DNA from: Methylorubrum aminovorans
GTDB taxonomy: Bacteria > Pseudomonadota > Alphaproteobacteria > Rhizobiales > Beijerinckiaceae
NCBI RefSeq assembly: GCF_022179725.1
Contig: NZ_BPRC01000033.1
Coordinates: 1-47,951 of the forward strand
DNA length: 47,951 nucleotides
Direction of reading: 5' to 3'
The translations under genes were made by a program, and so were the position numbers. Positions 1 to 7,282 of the stretch are shown piece by piece; position 1 is the stretch's first letter; the number at the start of each line of letters is the position of its first letter. The notes under the pieces are model-generated. The model did not search any database and had not been told where the DNA came from. It was given only the letters and a program-made list of their open reading frames with translations.

Positions 1-936
1 GCCGTGGTAGCGGTCGGCGCTGGCTTCCGCCGGCGCGTAGCCCTTGCCCTTCTGCGTCACCACGTGGAGCAGGATCGGGCCCTGATCCGAGTCGCGCACG
101 TTCTTCAGGACCGGAAGCAGGTGGTCGAGGTTGTGCCCGTCGACGGGACCCACGTAGTGGAAGCCCATCTCCTCGAACATCGTGCCGCCGCCCACGATCA
201 GCGAGCGGGCATACTCTTCCGCCGCCGCCGCGCGCTGGTAGAGCGCCTTCGGCAAGAGCTTGCCGAGCTGCTTGGCGGTCTCGCGCAAGGAGCGGTAGGT
301 GCCGCCGGAGGCGAGCCGGGCGAGGTAGGCCGACATCGCGCCGACGGGCGGCGCGATCGACATGTCGTTGTCGTTGAGGATGACGATCAGGCGCGAGTGC
401 AGCGCGCCGGCATTGTTCATGGCTTCATACGCCATGCCGGCCGACATCGAGCCATCGCCGATCACCGCGATCATGTTGCGGCGCTTCAGCGCCGGCCCGC
501 CCTTGGCCTTGGCCTCCGCCTCGTCGAGGTCGCGGGCGACCGCCATGCCGAGCGCGGCGGAGATCGAGGTGGAGGAATGCGCCGCGCCGAAGGGGTCGTA
601 CTCGCTCTCGGAGCGCTTGGTGAAACCGGACAGGCCGCCGCCCTGGCGGAGCGTGCGGATGCGATCGCGCCGTCCGGTGAGGATCTTGTGCGGGTAGCAC
701 TGGTGTCCGACGTCCCAGACGATGCGATCGTCGGGGGTGTCGAACACGTGGTGCAGCGCCACGGTGAGTTCGACCACGCCCAGGCCTGAGCCGAGATGGC
801 CGCCGGTGATCGACACCGCGTCGATCATCTCGGCGCGCACCGCGTCAGCCACCCTCTGCAGCTCGCTCTCCGGCAGAAGCCGGAGACGATCCGGCGTCTC
901 AAGACCCTCTAGGATCGTCGTGTCCGCTAGTGCCAC
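1..936 (-). CDS. dxs: 1-deoxy-D-xylulose-5-phosphate synthase, N-terminal part (runs off left edge)
   Basis: The enzyme condenses pyruvate with glyceraldehyde 3-phosphate in a thiamine-diphosphate-dependent reaction, the first step of the MEP isoprenoid pathway in the cytosol. The window holds 312 codons of the N-terminal half. Visible motifs are GHQCYPHK, FTKRSESEYD and the ThDP-binding stretch that starts IGDGSMSAGMAYEAMNN and ends in ILNDNDMSI. The chosen start is GTG at 936. The nearest upstream ATG (950) is out of frame and reaches TAG after seven codons, overlapping the GTG. The gene lies 88 bases downstream of xseB on the same strand, a familiar neighbourhood, although the ispA gene often found between them is absent. 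Identity is very secure; the exact start is moderately secure. Confidence 0.96.
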   Translation of the reverse strand, partial: MALADTTILEGLETPDRLRLLPESELQRVADAVRAEMIDAVSITGGHLGSGLGVVELTVALHHVFDTPDDRIVWDVGHQCYPHKILTGRRDRIRTLRQGGGLSGFTKRSESEYDPFGAAHSSTSISAALGMAVARDLDEAEAKAKGGPALKRRNMIAVIGDGSMSAGMAYEAMNNAGALHSRLIVILNDNDMSIAPPVGAMSAYLARLASGGTYRSLRETAKQLGKLLPKALYQRAAAAEEYARSLIVGGGTMFEEMGFHYVGPVDGHNLDHLLPVLKNVRDSDQGPILLHVVTQKGKGYAPAEASADRYHG

Positions 937-1024
937 CGGACCAGCCTCATGCCCGAAGTGAGGAACAGCGCGCAAACCCTTGCACGCGATGAGTTTCGTG
1001 TGGATCCGAACCGCACCTGACCGC

Positions 1025-1288
1025 CTACTCGATATCGAGCGGCGCGGTGCCCGCGGCCCGGCCGTCCGGCCCGATCGCAATCTTCTGGATGCGCGCCTCG
1101 GCCCGCTTCAGCAGCGTCTCGCAGTGGCGCTTGAGCGCCTCGCCGCGCTCGTAGATCGCCACCGACTCGTCCAGGGGCACGTCGCCGCGCTCCAGGCGGC
1201 GCACGATCTCCTCGAGCTGCTCCATGGCCCGCTCGAAGGGCAGATCGTCCAGCGCCGCCGCCGACGCGTCGGGTGTATGATCGTTCAT
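1025..1288 (-). CDS. xseB: Exodeoxyribonuclease VII small subunit
   Basis: This 87-residue protein is the small subunit of exonuclease VII, which degrades single-stranded DNA from both ends; the family acts with XseA in repair and in clearing single-stranded DNA. The family signature is clear: LPFERAMEQLEEIVRRLERG followed by LDESVAIYERGEALKRHCE, a short coiled-coil hairpin. The length is usual for XseB. xseA is not in the window. The ATG at 1288 opens MNDHTPDASAAALDDLPFE. The gene precedes dxs on the same strand with an 88-base gap, so cotranscription is plausible. The phosphatase gene upstream ends 98 bases away and may belong to a separate transcript. Confidence 0.95.
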   Translation of the reverse strand: MNDHTPDASAAALDDLPFERAMEQLEEIVRRLERGDVPLDESVAIYERGEALKRHCETLLKRAEARIQKIAIGPDGRAAGTAPLDIE

Positions 1289-1386
1289 CCGAATTCCCTT
1301 TGGCGCGCGTTATGACGGGCGACGTGCGGTCGCACAAGCCCGGGTCGATTGCGTGCGACCGATCTCCGCTCTCCGCACCCGGCCGA

Positions 1387-1899
1387 TCACGCCAGGGGGA
1401 TCCGGAACGGCGTGCCCTCGAAAGCCTCGGCGCCGCGCCCGATCCCGGCGATCGCCGCGCTCATCCGCCCCTCGCGCCCGAGCAGGCGGTCGGCGATCTC
1501 TACGAACAGCCGGTTCGGCGTGGCGCTCGGCGCGAGATGCCGCAACTCCCGCGCGAGGTCCGCCTCGTCCACGGACGGCCGCAGGGCGCAGGCCACCGCA
1601 TAGGCCGCCGCGGTCGAGCGGCTGATGCCGGCGTAGCAATGGATCACCATCGGCCGCTCGCGCGGCCACGCCGCTACGAAGTCGAGCACGGCCCGCACAT
1701 GCGCCTCGCCCGGCGGCAGGTGGCCGTCCAACGGCGCGACGATGTCGCTGAAGCCGACCCGGAGATGGTGCTCCGGGCGGATCGGGGCGGGGCGCTCAAC
1801 CGTGCTGCCCAGCGTCGCCAGCGTGATAAGATGGCTCGCGCCAGAAGCCGCGACGGTCTCGGGCAGGCGCGAAAGGGGGCAGATGTGGAGGGTGGGCAT
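1387..1899 (-). CDS. Dual-specificity/tyrosine phosphatase-like protein
   Basis: A 170-residue soluble protein with the cysteine-phosphatase signature C-x5-R in HCYAGISRSTAAAYA (Cys88, Arg94). A possible general-acid aspartate lies in FSDIVAPLDGH around residues 50-60. The sequence opens MPTLHICPLSRLPETV, matching a compact Rossmann-like phosphatase fold. The family hydrolyses phosphate monoesters on proteins or small molecules; nothing here shows the substrate. The gene starts only 14 bases after the HD-hydrolase stop and is the last member of a minus-strand set with ygfZ, tag and the HD gene. I chose the ATG at 1899 because the frame extended upstream lies inside the HD gene. The phosphatase call is secure; the physiological role is unknown. 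Confidence 0.85.
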   Translation of the reverse strand: MPTLHICPLSRLPETVAASGASHLITLATLGSTVERPAPIRPEHHLRVGFSDIVAPLDGHLPPGEAHVRAVLDFVAAWPRERPMVIHCYAGISRSTAAAYAVACALRPSVDEADLARELRHLAPSATPNRLFVEIADRLLGREGRMSAAIAGIGRGAEAFEGTPFRIPLA

Positions 1900-1913
1900 C
1901 GTCTTCTTCGGCC

Positions 1914-2528
1914 TCAGGCGCTGCGCTGGAGCGCCTCGAAGCGGGCGCGATAGCACGCCTCCGCCTCCGCCGTCGGCCATCCGGCGACCAACTGCTCGAT
2001 GTCGGCGGACAGCGGCTCCGGCAGGACCGGCAGGCGCCCGAAGATCCCGTCGGCCTCGGCCTGCGAAAAGCCGGCGAGCCGGGTCGCCTCGATCGCCGCG
2101 GCGATGCGGTCGGCGCGCTTGACCAAGCGCGACAGGGCCGGGGAGGGTGCGCAGAGGCCGAAGCGCTGGCGGATCGCCGCGAGCAGGCGCCGCTCGACGC
2201 TGCGATAGGCGTCGCCGATCGCGTTCTTCAGCGGCGAGATGATGTCGCCGATGACGTATTCTGGCGCGTCGTGCAGCAGCAATTCGAGCCGCTCCGGCGT
2301 CCCGATCCGCGGATCGAGGCCGCCGCCGATCGCTTCGACCAGCAGGGAGTGCTGCGCCACGGAGAAGACGTGCGGCCCCGCCGTCTGCCCGTTCCAGCGG
2401 GCGACGCGGGCGAGCCCGTGGGCGATGTCGGCGATCTCGACATCGAGCGGCGAGGGGTCGAGCAGGTCGAGCCGCCGGCCCGACAGCATCCGCTGCCAGG
2501 CGCGCGGCGGCTTCGCGTTGGCTGTCAC
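1914..2528 (-). CDS. HD-domain hydrolase (YfbR-like/HDDC2-like)
   Basis: A 204-residue HD-superfamily metal phosphohydrolase. Candidate metal ligands are visible in order: the histidine of SVAQHSLLVE, the HD pair of LLHDAPEYVIGDIISPLK, and the aspartate of VKRADRIAAAIEATR. Related YfbR-type proteins are 5'-deoxynucleotidases, so a nucleotide substrate is likely but not proven. The start is GTG at 2528, whose bases overlap the TGA of tag as GTGA, a classic four-base coupling. The next methionine (in MLSGRRLDLLD) would remove 14 residues. It sits between tag and the phosphatase gene. Regulation is probably by translational coupling within this operon. Confidence 0.85.
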   Translation of the reverse strand: MTANAKPPRAWQRMLSGRRLDLLDPSPLDVEIADIAHGLARVARWNGQTAGPHVFSVAQHSLLVEAIGGGLDPRIGTPERLELLLHDAPEYVIGDIISPLKNAIGDAYRSVERRLLAAIRQRFGLCAPSPALSRLVKRADRIAAAIEATRLAGFSQAEADGIFGRLPVLPEPLSADIEQLVAGWPTAEAEACYRARFEALQRSA

Positions 2529-3187
2529 GGATGGCGGCCCTCGCCAAGATTCTCGCCAAGACTCTTGCCAAGACTCTTGCCAAGAGCCGCGCAGGCGGCG
2601 TGGCGGTGGCAGCCGGTGAGGTGGTCGTTGACCATGCCGACCGCCTGCATGAAAGCGTGGACGATGGTCGGCCCGCAGAAGGTGAACCCCTTCGCCTTCA
2701 GAGCCTTGCCCATCCGTCTTGAGACGTCGGTTTCGGTGGCGATCTCGGCCCGGCTCGCCGCCTTCGTCTGGATCGGCCGGCCGTCGCAGAAATCCCAGAG
2801 GAAGGGCGAGAAGCCCGGCCCCGCCTCCTCGATCGCGAGCCAAGCCCGCGCGCCGTTGATCGCGCCGCGGATCTTGGCGCGGTTGCGGATGATGCCGGTG
2901 TCGCCCATCAGCCGTTCGACATCGGCCTCGGTGAAGCGGGCCACCCGCTCCGGCTCGAAGCCGGCGAAGGCTCGGCGGAAGCCCTCGCGGCGGCGCAGGA
3001 TGGTGATCCACGACAGTCCCGCCTGGAACCCGTCGAGGATCAGTTTTTCGTACAAGGCGCGCGCGTCGTACTCGGGCACGCCCCACTCGGTGTCGTGATA
3101 GGCGACGTAGAACGGATCGAGCCCCGGCCACCAGCAGCGCGGGCAACCGTCGGAGTGGAGGATGAGGCCGGAGGCATCCGCGCTCAT
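2525..3187 (-). CDS. tag: DNA-3-methyladenine glycosylase I
   Basis: A 220-residue base-excision repair enzyme that removes N3-methyladenine from alkylated DNA. Family hallmarks are present: the zinc-snap ligands Cys15 (DGCPRCWWP) and His31 (VAYHDTEWGVP) near the N-terminus, and His189 and Cys193 (MVNDHLTGC) near the C-terminus. The core contains FQAGLSWITILRRREGFRRA, typical of Tag. Unusually, the C-terminal tail carries four tandem tetrapeptides, LGKS LGKS LGEN LGEG (residues 202-217), encoded by a 12-bp DNA repeat. The start ATG at 3187 overlaps the ygfZ stop as ATGA and its stop overlaps the HD gene as GTGA, so the three genes should be translated together. Confidence 0.95.
   Translation of the reverse strand: MSADASGLILHSDGCPRCWWPGLDPFYVAYHDTEWGVPEYDARALYEKLILDGFQAGLSWITILRRREGFRRAFAGFEPERVARFTEADVERLMGDTGIIRNRAKIRGAINGARAWLAIEEAGPGFSPFLWDFCDGRPIQTKAASRAEIATETDVSRRMGKALKAKGFTFCGPTIVHAFMQAVGMVNDHLTGCHRHAACAALGKSLGKSLGENLGEGRHP
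2540..2587. repeat. Tandem 12-bp repeat, four units
   Basis: Four consecutive units read ctcgccaagatt, ctcgccaagact, cttgccaagact and cttgccaagagc on the plus strand. They encode the LGKS-type tetrapeptides at the C-terminus of the tag gene. The units differ by one to three bases, consistent with slippage expansion followed by point change. The array lies 12 bases from the GTG start of the next gene, so a change in copy number would keep frame but lengthen the Tag tail. Confidence 0.9.
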
Positions 3188-4050
3188 CCGGCGGCGGCCG
3201 TGTCGGAGGGAAAGGCGAAGGTGGCGAAGTCGGGCTTCATCACACCCGCCACCGTGCCGCCCGCCCGCACCGGCTCACCGGCGGCCAGCGCATCGCCGAG
3301 ACGGTCGAGGCGGATCGTGGCGAGCCCCCGATCGCCCGCCGCACTGCCCGTGGTGCCCAGGCTGCGCGCGCCGGCCGTCACCTCGGTGCCGGGTTCAGGG
3401 GCAGGGCCGTCGCGGTAGACGATCGGCAGAATGCGGGTGCGGGCGGTGCCGCGGTGCTGCATCCGCGAGACTACCTCCTGCCCGACATAGCAGCCCTTCT
3501 TGAAGTCAACGCCGCCGAGTTGATCCATCAGCGCCTCGTGCGGGAAGGCGTCGCTGAGCGCGAAGTCGCGCCCGCCCTCCGGCACGCCGAGGCCGATGCG
3601 GTGGGCGTGGTAATCGGCCTCCGTCGCATCCGCCGAGAAGGCACCCTCGGCAAAGTACAGCCGCTCGCCGAGGGCGGGCAGGCGCCCGTCGCGCACGCGC
3701 ACGGTTTCGGCCGCGGTCTCGGCCAGGCTCCCGTCCTTTGCCCAGGCCACGGCGACACCGAGCGTCGGGTCGGCGGCAATCGTCACCTTGGCCCGCAGGC
3801 GGTAGAGCCCGAGCCGCTTGACGAGGTCGGGCACGCGCTCGGCCGCGACATCGAGGCGGAAGCCGTCCCCGGCGCGCGACACCAGGAAATCGAACTGGAT
3901 CTTGCCCTGCGGCGTCAGCAGCGCGCCGAGTCGCGCCTCACCCTCGGGCAGAGTCTCGACGTTGCAGGTGAGGATGCCTTGCAGGAAGGGGAGCGCGTCC
4001 GGCCCCGACACGGCGACGACGGCACGGTCCGGCAGCAGGGCGATCGGCAT
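3184..4050 (-). CDS. ygfZ: YgfZ/GcvT-like folate-binding protein
   Basis: A 288-residue homologue of YgfZ, a tetrahydrofolate-binding protein related to the GcvT aminomethyltransferase and needed for maintenance of some iron-sulfur enzymes. The diagnostic motif KKGCYVGQEVVSRMQHRG holds the conserved cysteine at residue 187. The N-terminal FLQGILTCNVETL and LTPQGKIQFDFLV segments also match the family. The start ATG at 4050 has a good Shine-Dalgarno sequence (AAGGAG six bases upstream). It is the first gene of the minus-strand set, and its stop overlaps the tag start as ATGA. The 100-base gap to the divergent amidohydrolase gene must contain both promoters. Family identification is secure. Confidence 0.93.
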   Translation of the reverse strand: MPIALLPDRAVVAVSGPDALPFLQGILTCNVETLPEGEARLGALLTPQGKIQFDFLVSRAGDGFRLDVAAERVPDLVKRLGLYRLRAKVTIAADPTLGVAVAWAKDGSLAETAAETVRVRDGRLPALGERLYFAEGAFSADATEADYHAHRIGLGVPEGGRDFALSDAFPHEALMDQLGGVDFKKGCYVGQEVVSRMQHRGTARTRILPIVYRDGPAPEPGTEVTAGARSLGTTGSAAGDRGLATIRLDRLGDALAAGEPVRAGGTVAGVMKPDFATFAFPSDTAAAG

Positions 4051-4150
4051 GGCATCTCCTTCGGGCGCGGCGGCGTTGCGCGCATGGGACGCCTGACATA
4101 AGCCGCGCTGATCCGCGTCTCAATCGCACCCTGCGAACCGGGAGAGCCCG

Positions 4151-5506
4151 ATGGAAGCGCCTTTCGACCTCGTCCTGTCCGGCGGCACGCTGGTGAACCA
4201 CGACGGCGAGCACCGCGCCGATCTCGGCATCCGGGCGGGGCGCGTGGCCGCCATCGGCGACCTGTCGAGCGCAGCGGCGGCGGAGCGGCGCGATTGCCGC
4301 GGCCTGCACCTCCTGCCCGGCGTGATCGACAGCCAAGTGCATTTCCGCGAGCCCGGCCTCGACCACAAGGAGGATCTGGAGACGGGCTCGCGCGCGGCGG
4401 TGATGGGCGGCGTCACGGCGGTGTTCGAGATGCCCAACACCAACCCGCAGACCACGAGCGCCGCGGCGCTCGCCGACAAGGTGGCCCGCGCGCACCACCG
4501 GATGCATTGCGACTTCGCCTTCTGGGTCGGCGGCACGCACGAGAATGCGGAGGCGGTGGCCGAGTTGGAGCGGCTGCCGGGGGCGGCCGGGATCAAGGTC
4601 TTCATCGGCTCCTCCACCGGCTCGCTGCTGGTCGAGGACGATGCCGGCGTGCGCGCGATCCTGAGCCGCATCCGCCGCCGCGCCGCCTTCCATTCCGAGG
4701 ACGAGCCGATGCTGCGCGCGCGGAAAGACCTGCGCGTATCTGGCGATCCCGCCTCGCACCCGGTCTGGCGCTCGCCCGAGGTCGCGGTGAAGGCGACGCG
4801 GCGCCTGATCGCGATCGCGCGGGAGACGGGCGCCCGCATCCACATCCTGCACATCTCAACCATGGACGAGATGCCGATCCTCGCGGATGCGAAAGATGTC
4901 GCGAGCGTCGAGGTCACGCCCCACCACCTGACGCTCGACGGAACGGAAGCCTATGCCCGGCTCGGGACGCTAGTGCAGATGAACCCGCCGGTGCGCGACG
5001 CCGGGCATCGTGACGGGATCTGGCGCGGACTGTCGCAGGGAATCGTCGACGTGCTCGGCTCCGACCACGCGCCGCACACGCTGGAAGAGAAGGCCAAGCC
5101 CTATCCGGATTCCCCCTCGGGCATGACCGGGGTGCAGACGCTGGTGCCGATCATGCTCGACCACGTGAATGCCGGCCGGCTCTCGCTCGCCCGTCTCGTC
5201 GATCTGACCAGCGCCGGCCCCAAGCGCCTGTTCGGCATCGCCCGCAAGGGGCGGCTCGCCGTGGGCTACGACGCCGACGTCACCGTGGTCGATCTCAAGC
5301 GCCGCGAAACCATCCGCAACGAATGGATCGCCTCAAAATGCGGCTGGACGCCCTATGACGGCGTCACCGTCACCGGCTGGCCGGTGGGCACCGTGGTGCG
5401 GGGCACGCCGGTGATGTGGCAGGGCGAGTTGGCCAACCCATCGCGGGGCGAGGCGGTGGTGTTCGAGGAAGCGCTGCCGGAGCAGGCGGAAGCGCGCAGA
5501 TCCTAA
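4151..5506 (+). CDS. pyrC: Dihydroorotase-family amidohydrolase
   Basis: A 451-residue cyclic amidohydrolase most like dihydroorotase, which closes carbamoyl-aspartate to dihydroorotate in pyrimidine synthesis. Visible elements are LLPGVIDSQVHFREPGL (residues 55-70), FEMPNTNPQTTS, GIKVFIGSSTG with Lys149 (possible carboxylated metal ligand), AFHSEDE with His181, HILHISTMDEM with His233/His236, and LGSDHAPHTLEEK with Asp307. In the first metal motif the usual His-x-His is Gln62-Val-His64. The position of Lys149 is more like hydantoinase or allantoinase than classical aspartate-bridged dihydroorotases, so substrate is not certain. There is no aspartate carbamoyltransferase gene beside it. It is divergent from ygfZ and followed by repeats, so it is probably monocistronic. 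Confidence 0.85.
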   Translation: MEAPFDLVLSGGTLVNHDGEHRADLGIRAGRVAAIGDLSSAAAAERRDCRGLHLLPGVIDSQVHFREPGLDHKEDLETGSRAAVMGGVTAVFEMPNTNPQTTSAAALADKVARAHHRMHCDFAFWVGGTHENAEAVAELERLPGAAGIKVFIGSSTGSLLVEDDAGVRAILSRIRRRAAFHSEDEPMLRARKDLRVSGDPASHPVWRSPEVAVKATRRLIAIARETGARIHILHISTMDEMPILADAKDVASVEVTPHHLTLDGTEAYARLGTLVQMNPPVRDAGHRDGIWRGLSQGIVDVLGSDHAPHTLEEKAKPYPDSPSGMTGVQTLVPIMLDHVNAGRLSLARLVDLTSAGPKRLFGIARKGRLAVGYDADVTVVDLKRRETIRNEWIASKCGWTPYDGVTVTGWPVGTVVRGTPVMWQGELANPSRGEAVVFEEALPEQAEARRS

Positions 5507-5595
5507 CTGTCGCCCGAGCAGCGAAACTTACGATCCGGCTCGAGGCGATCCCGTCGCGAGACCGTTTCCGGTCGATCGTTCGGCTTTGTCTCGCA

Positions 5596-5690
5596 CCGTC
5601 ATCGCGAGCGTCAGCGAAGCGATCCAGCACCGCGACATTGCAGGATAGGTCGCGCCCTGGATCGCTTCGGCTTCGCCTCGCGATGACGGT
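5596..5690. repeat. Long imperfect palindromic element
   Basis: The left arm (5596-5628) begins accgtcatcgcgagcg and ends gaagcgatccagc. The right arm (5657-5690) begins cctggatcgcttcggc and ends tcgcgatgacggt. The arms are nearly reverse complements across a 28-base loop. This has the form of the palindromic extragenic elements scattered in alphaproteobacterial genomes. It lies between the amidohydrolase stop and the convergent small gene, where it could fold as an RNA hairpin and act as a bidirectional terminator. Confidence 0.8.
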
Positions 5691-5730
5691 GAGGGACCAA
5701 ACTGATCAGGCGGAGGTTGGATGAGCCGCG

Positions 5731-5763
5731 CATCCCCCCTACCCCGCAGACGGGGAAAGGGGT
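5731..5763. repeat. Short GC-rich palindrome, family A copy 1
   Basis: The sequence catcccccctaccccg is followed by cagacggggaaagggg, an imperfect hairpin. It belongs to a family seen elsewhere in the window (6732, 28664, 32080 and 37695) with the general form ccccTCtcCCCGc...gCGGGGaGAGGGG. It sits 30 bases from the stop of the small gene at 5793 and may also help terminate transcription. Confidence 0.7.
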
Positions 5764-5792
5764 TGGCTACGTCCGCTCGCGGAGACGGCCTC

Positions 5793-6047
5793 TCAGTGCT
5801 GCAGCGTCGTGGTGAAGCCGCCGCCGCGGATGCGCTCGGGCAGAGTCTCGGCGTAGCGGGCGGTGGCGTCCTCGCCGTAGGTGGCGACCAGCTCCTGGAA
5901 GGCCGCGAACAGGGCGGCCTGGGCCATGCAGTCGCCGTCGATCCCGTCGAGACAGCCTTCCGCGAAGGCCTCCGTCACGAGTCCGAGCGCGAGGCGCTTG
6001 CTCTCCGCGTCGACGTCGAAGGCAGCGGTGTCGGTGTCGTGAATCAT
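5793..6047 (-). CDS. Small conserved-looking protein of unknown function
   Basis: An 84-residue acidic soluble protein that I do not recognise. It begins MIHDTDTAAFDVDAESKRLA and contains a region rich in Ala, Glu and Asp with two cysteines (EGCLDGIDGDCMAQA). No signal peptide or membrane segment is visible. The frame is open further upstream, but the upstream part is arginine-rich and unlike protein, so the ATG at 6047 is preferred; its ribosome-binding site is weak. It lies about 170 bases after the TIGR02301-type gene on the same strand and could be the tail of that operon or have its own promoter. Confidence 0.6.
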   Translation of the reverse strand: MIHDTDTAAFDVDAESKRLALGLVTEAFAEGCLDGIDGDCMAQAALFAAFQELVATYGEDATARYAETLPERIRGGGFTTTLQH

Positions 6048-6219
6048 GGCGGGCGGCTTCGCTTCTCGGCCGGAACGGTGCCGGCAAGACATCGCCACGA
6101 TACGGCAGCCTTCACGAGCCGGGAAGCAGGGAATTGCGAAGAGGTTAATGCGAAGGGGCAATTGCGAAGGAATTTTGCAACGGCTCCGGGGTGTGGCGCT
6201 CCTGCCACAAACGTCGCCC

Positions 6220-6801
6220 CTACCCTCCGAACCGCCCAGCGATGGCGTGAGAGAGCCGCTCGCCCTCGGCGATGTAGCGGCGGGCGGCCTCACCCGCGGC
6301 GGGGGTGCAGATCCGGTAGGTCAGGCTGTAGCCGCGGAAGCCCCGGTTGTAGGCACCGGCCAGCCGGTCGCGGCGGCTCGGGGTGACGCCTTCGCTGTCG
6401 AGGATCGCCTTCATCCGTGCCGGCCACTCGGCCGCGTCCGGCTCGGCGCAAAGACTGCGCAGGAAAGCGAGCGCCCCGACGATCTCGGAGAGCCGCATCA
6501 GGTCGCGGTCGTAGGGCGCGGGCGGCGGCTCGGCCGGGGGCGGGGGCTCCTTCTCCTTCTCGGGCGGCTTCGGAGCGGATCGGGCCGGGCTCGATCGCTG
6601 CTGGGCAAAGGCCTCCGCCGCCGGGGTGAGGGCGAGCAGGGCGGCGACGATCAGGCTGACGGTCAAGCGAGGGCGGGTCGGCCGCGCCGCTTCATCGGAA
6701 CCGGCTCGCTTGCCGGATCGGCCGCGGGTGTCGTCCCCTCTCCCCGCTGGCGGGGCGAGAGGATGTGCCGGGAGCCGCCAGGAACCGATCGAACCCCTCA
6801 T
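6220..6801 (-). CDS. TIGR02301-type secreted protein
   Basis: A protein of unknown function that matches my recollection of the alphaproteobacterial TIGR02301 family. The conserved core is PYDRDLMRLSEIVGALAFLR, GAYNRGFRGYSLTYRICTPA and EGERLSHAIAGRFGG. With the ATG at 6801 it has 193 residues, and that start overlaps the NUDIX stop as ATGA. This makes the first ~45 residues odd: they include a DNA palindrome (6732-6765) translated as HPLAPPAGRGDD, and only then a signal-peptide-like segment, LTVSLIVAALLALTPAAEAFA. A TTG codon just before that segment (6666) is an alternative start giving a conventional signal peptide. Probably exported. Family call fairly secure, start uncertain. Confidence 0.75.
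   Translation of the reverse strand: MRGSIGSWRLPAHPLAPPAGRGDDTRGRSGKRAGSDEAARPTRPRLTVSLIVAALLALTPAAEAFAQQRSSPARSAPKPPEKEKEPPPPAEPPPAPYDRDLMRLSEIVGALAFLRSLCAEPDAAEWPARMKAILDSEGVTPSRRDRLAGAYNRGFRGYSLTYRICTPAAGEAARRYIAEGERLSHAIAGRFGG
6732..6765. repeat. Short GC-rich palindrome, family A copy 2 (inside a reading frame)
   Basis: The sequence cccctctccccgctgg followed by cggggcgagaggatg is the same imperfect palindrome seen in intergenic gaps elsewhere in the window. Here it falls within the N-terminal codons of the TIGR02301-type gene if the coupled ATG is used. Confidence 0.75.
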
Positions 6802-7259
6802 TTCAAACCTTCAGCCACCTGACCCACGCGGGAGAACGCCTCGCGCAGGGTGTCGATCAGTCCCGGCGTGGTGGCTAGCCCCGCGATCTCATCGAGATGC
6901 GCCCAGCGCACGGCGAGCGCCTCCGGCCCCGGCACCGGTTCGACCGCGCGCCAGAGCGCGGCATGGGGGTGGATCACGTAGTGGTGGCGGATGCGGCCGG
7001 CCTCGTCGCGCAGGATGATCTCGGTCGGCGTCAGGCTCGGGCCGACCACCTCGGCGAGCGTGCCGACCTCCTCCTGCAATTCGCGAAGCGCCCCTTCGGC
7101 GAGGGATTCACCGGCCTCCAGCAGGCCGCCCGGCAGGGTCCAGACGCCGCGCATCGGTTCGTTGGCACGCGCGGCGAGCAGTACGCGGCCGTCGCGGATC
7201 ACCGCGATCGACACGCCGATCAGCGGGCGGGCCGGAAACAGCCGCCCGTCGTCCGGCAC
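6798..7259 (-). CDS. NUDIX hydrolase
   Basis: A 153-residue NUDIX-fold pyrophosphohydrolase. The NUDIX box is essentially complete in GGLLEAGESLAEGALREL followed by QEEVGT, matching G-x5-E-x7-REU-x-EE-x-G. The family cleaves nucleoside diphosphates linked to another group; substrates range from oxidised nucleotides to ADP-ribose and NADH, and the sequence does not say which. The chosen start is GTG at 7259 because AGGAGG lies five bases upstream. An in-frame GTG at 7286 overlaps the preceding stop as GTGA and would add nine residues. Its stop overlaps the next gene as ATGA. It is the third gene of a four-gene minus-strand operon. Confidence 0.88.
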   Translation of the reverse strand: MPDDGRLFPARPLIGVSIAVIRDGRVLLAARANEPMRGVWTLPGGLLEAGESLAEGALRELQEEVGTLAEVVGPSLTPTEIILRDEAGRIRHHYVIHPHAALWRAVEPVPGPEALAVRWAHLDEIAGLATTPGLIDTLREAFSRVGQVAEGLK

Positions 7260-7282
7260 TCTGTCCTCCTGCCCGTCGCCGC

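Noticed and set aside
5793..6293. Upstream extension of the small gene to 166 codons
   Set aside because: The extra part is low-complexity and lacks a ribosome-binding site; the ATG at 6047 opens a more protein-like sequence.
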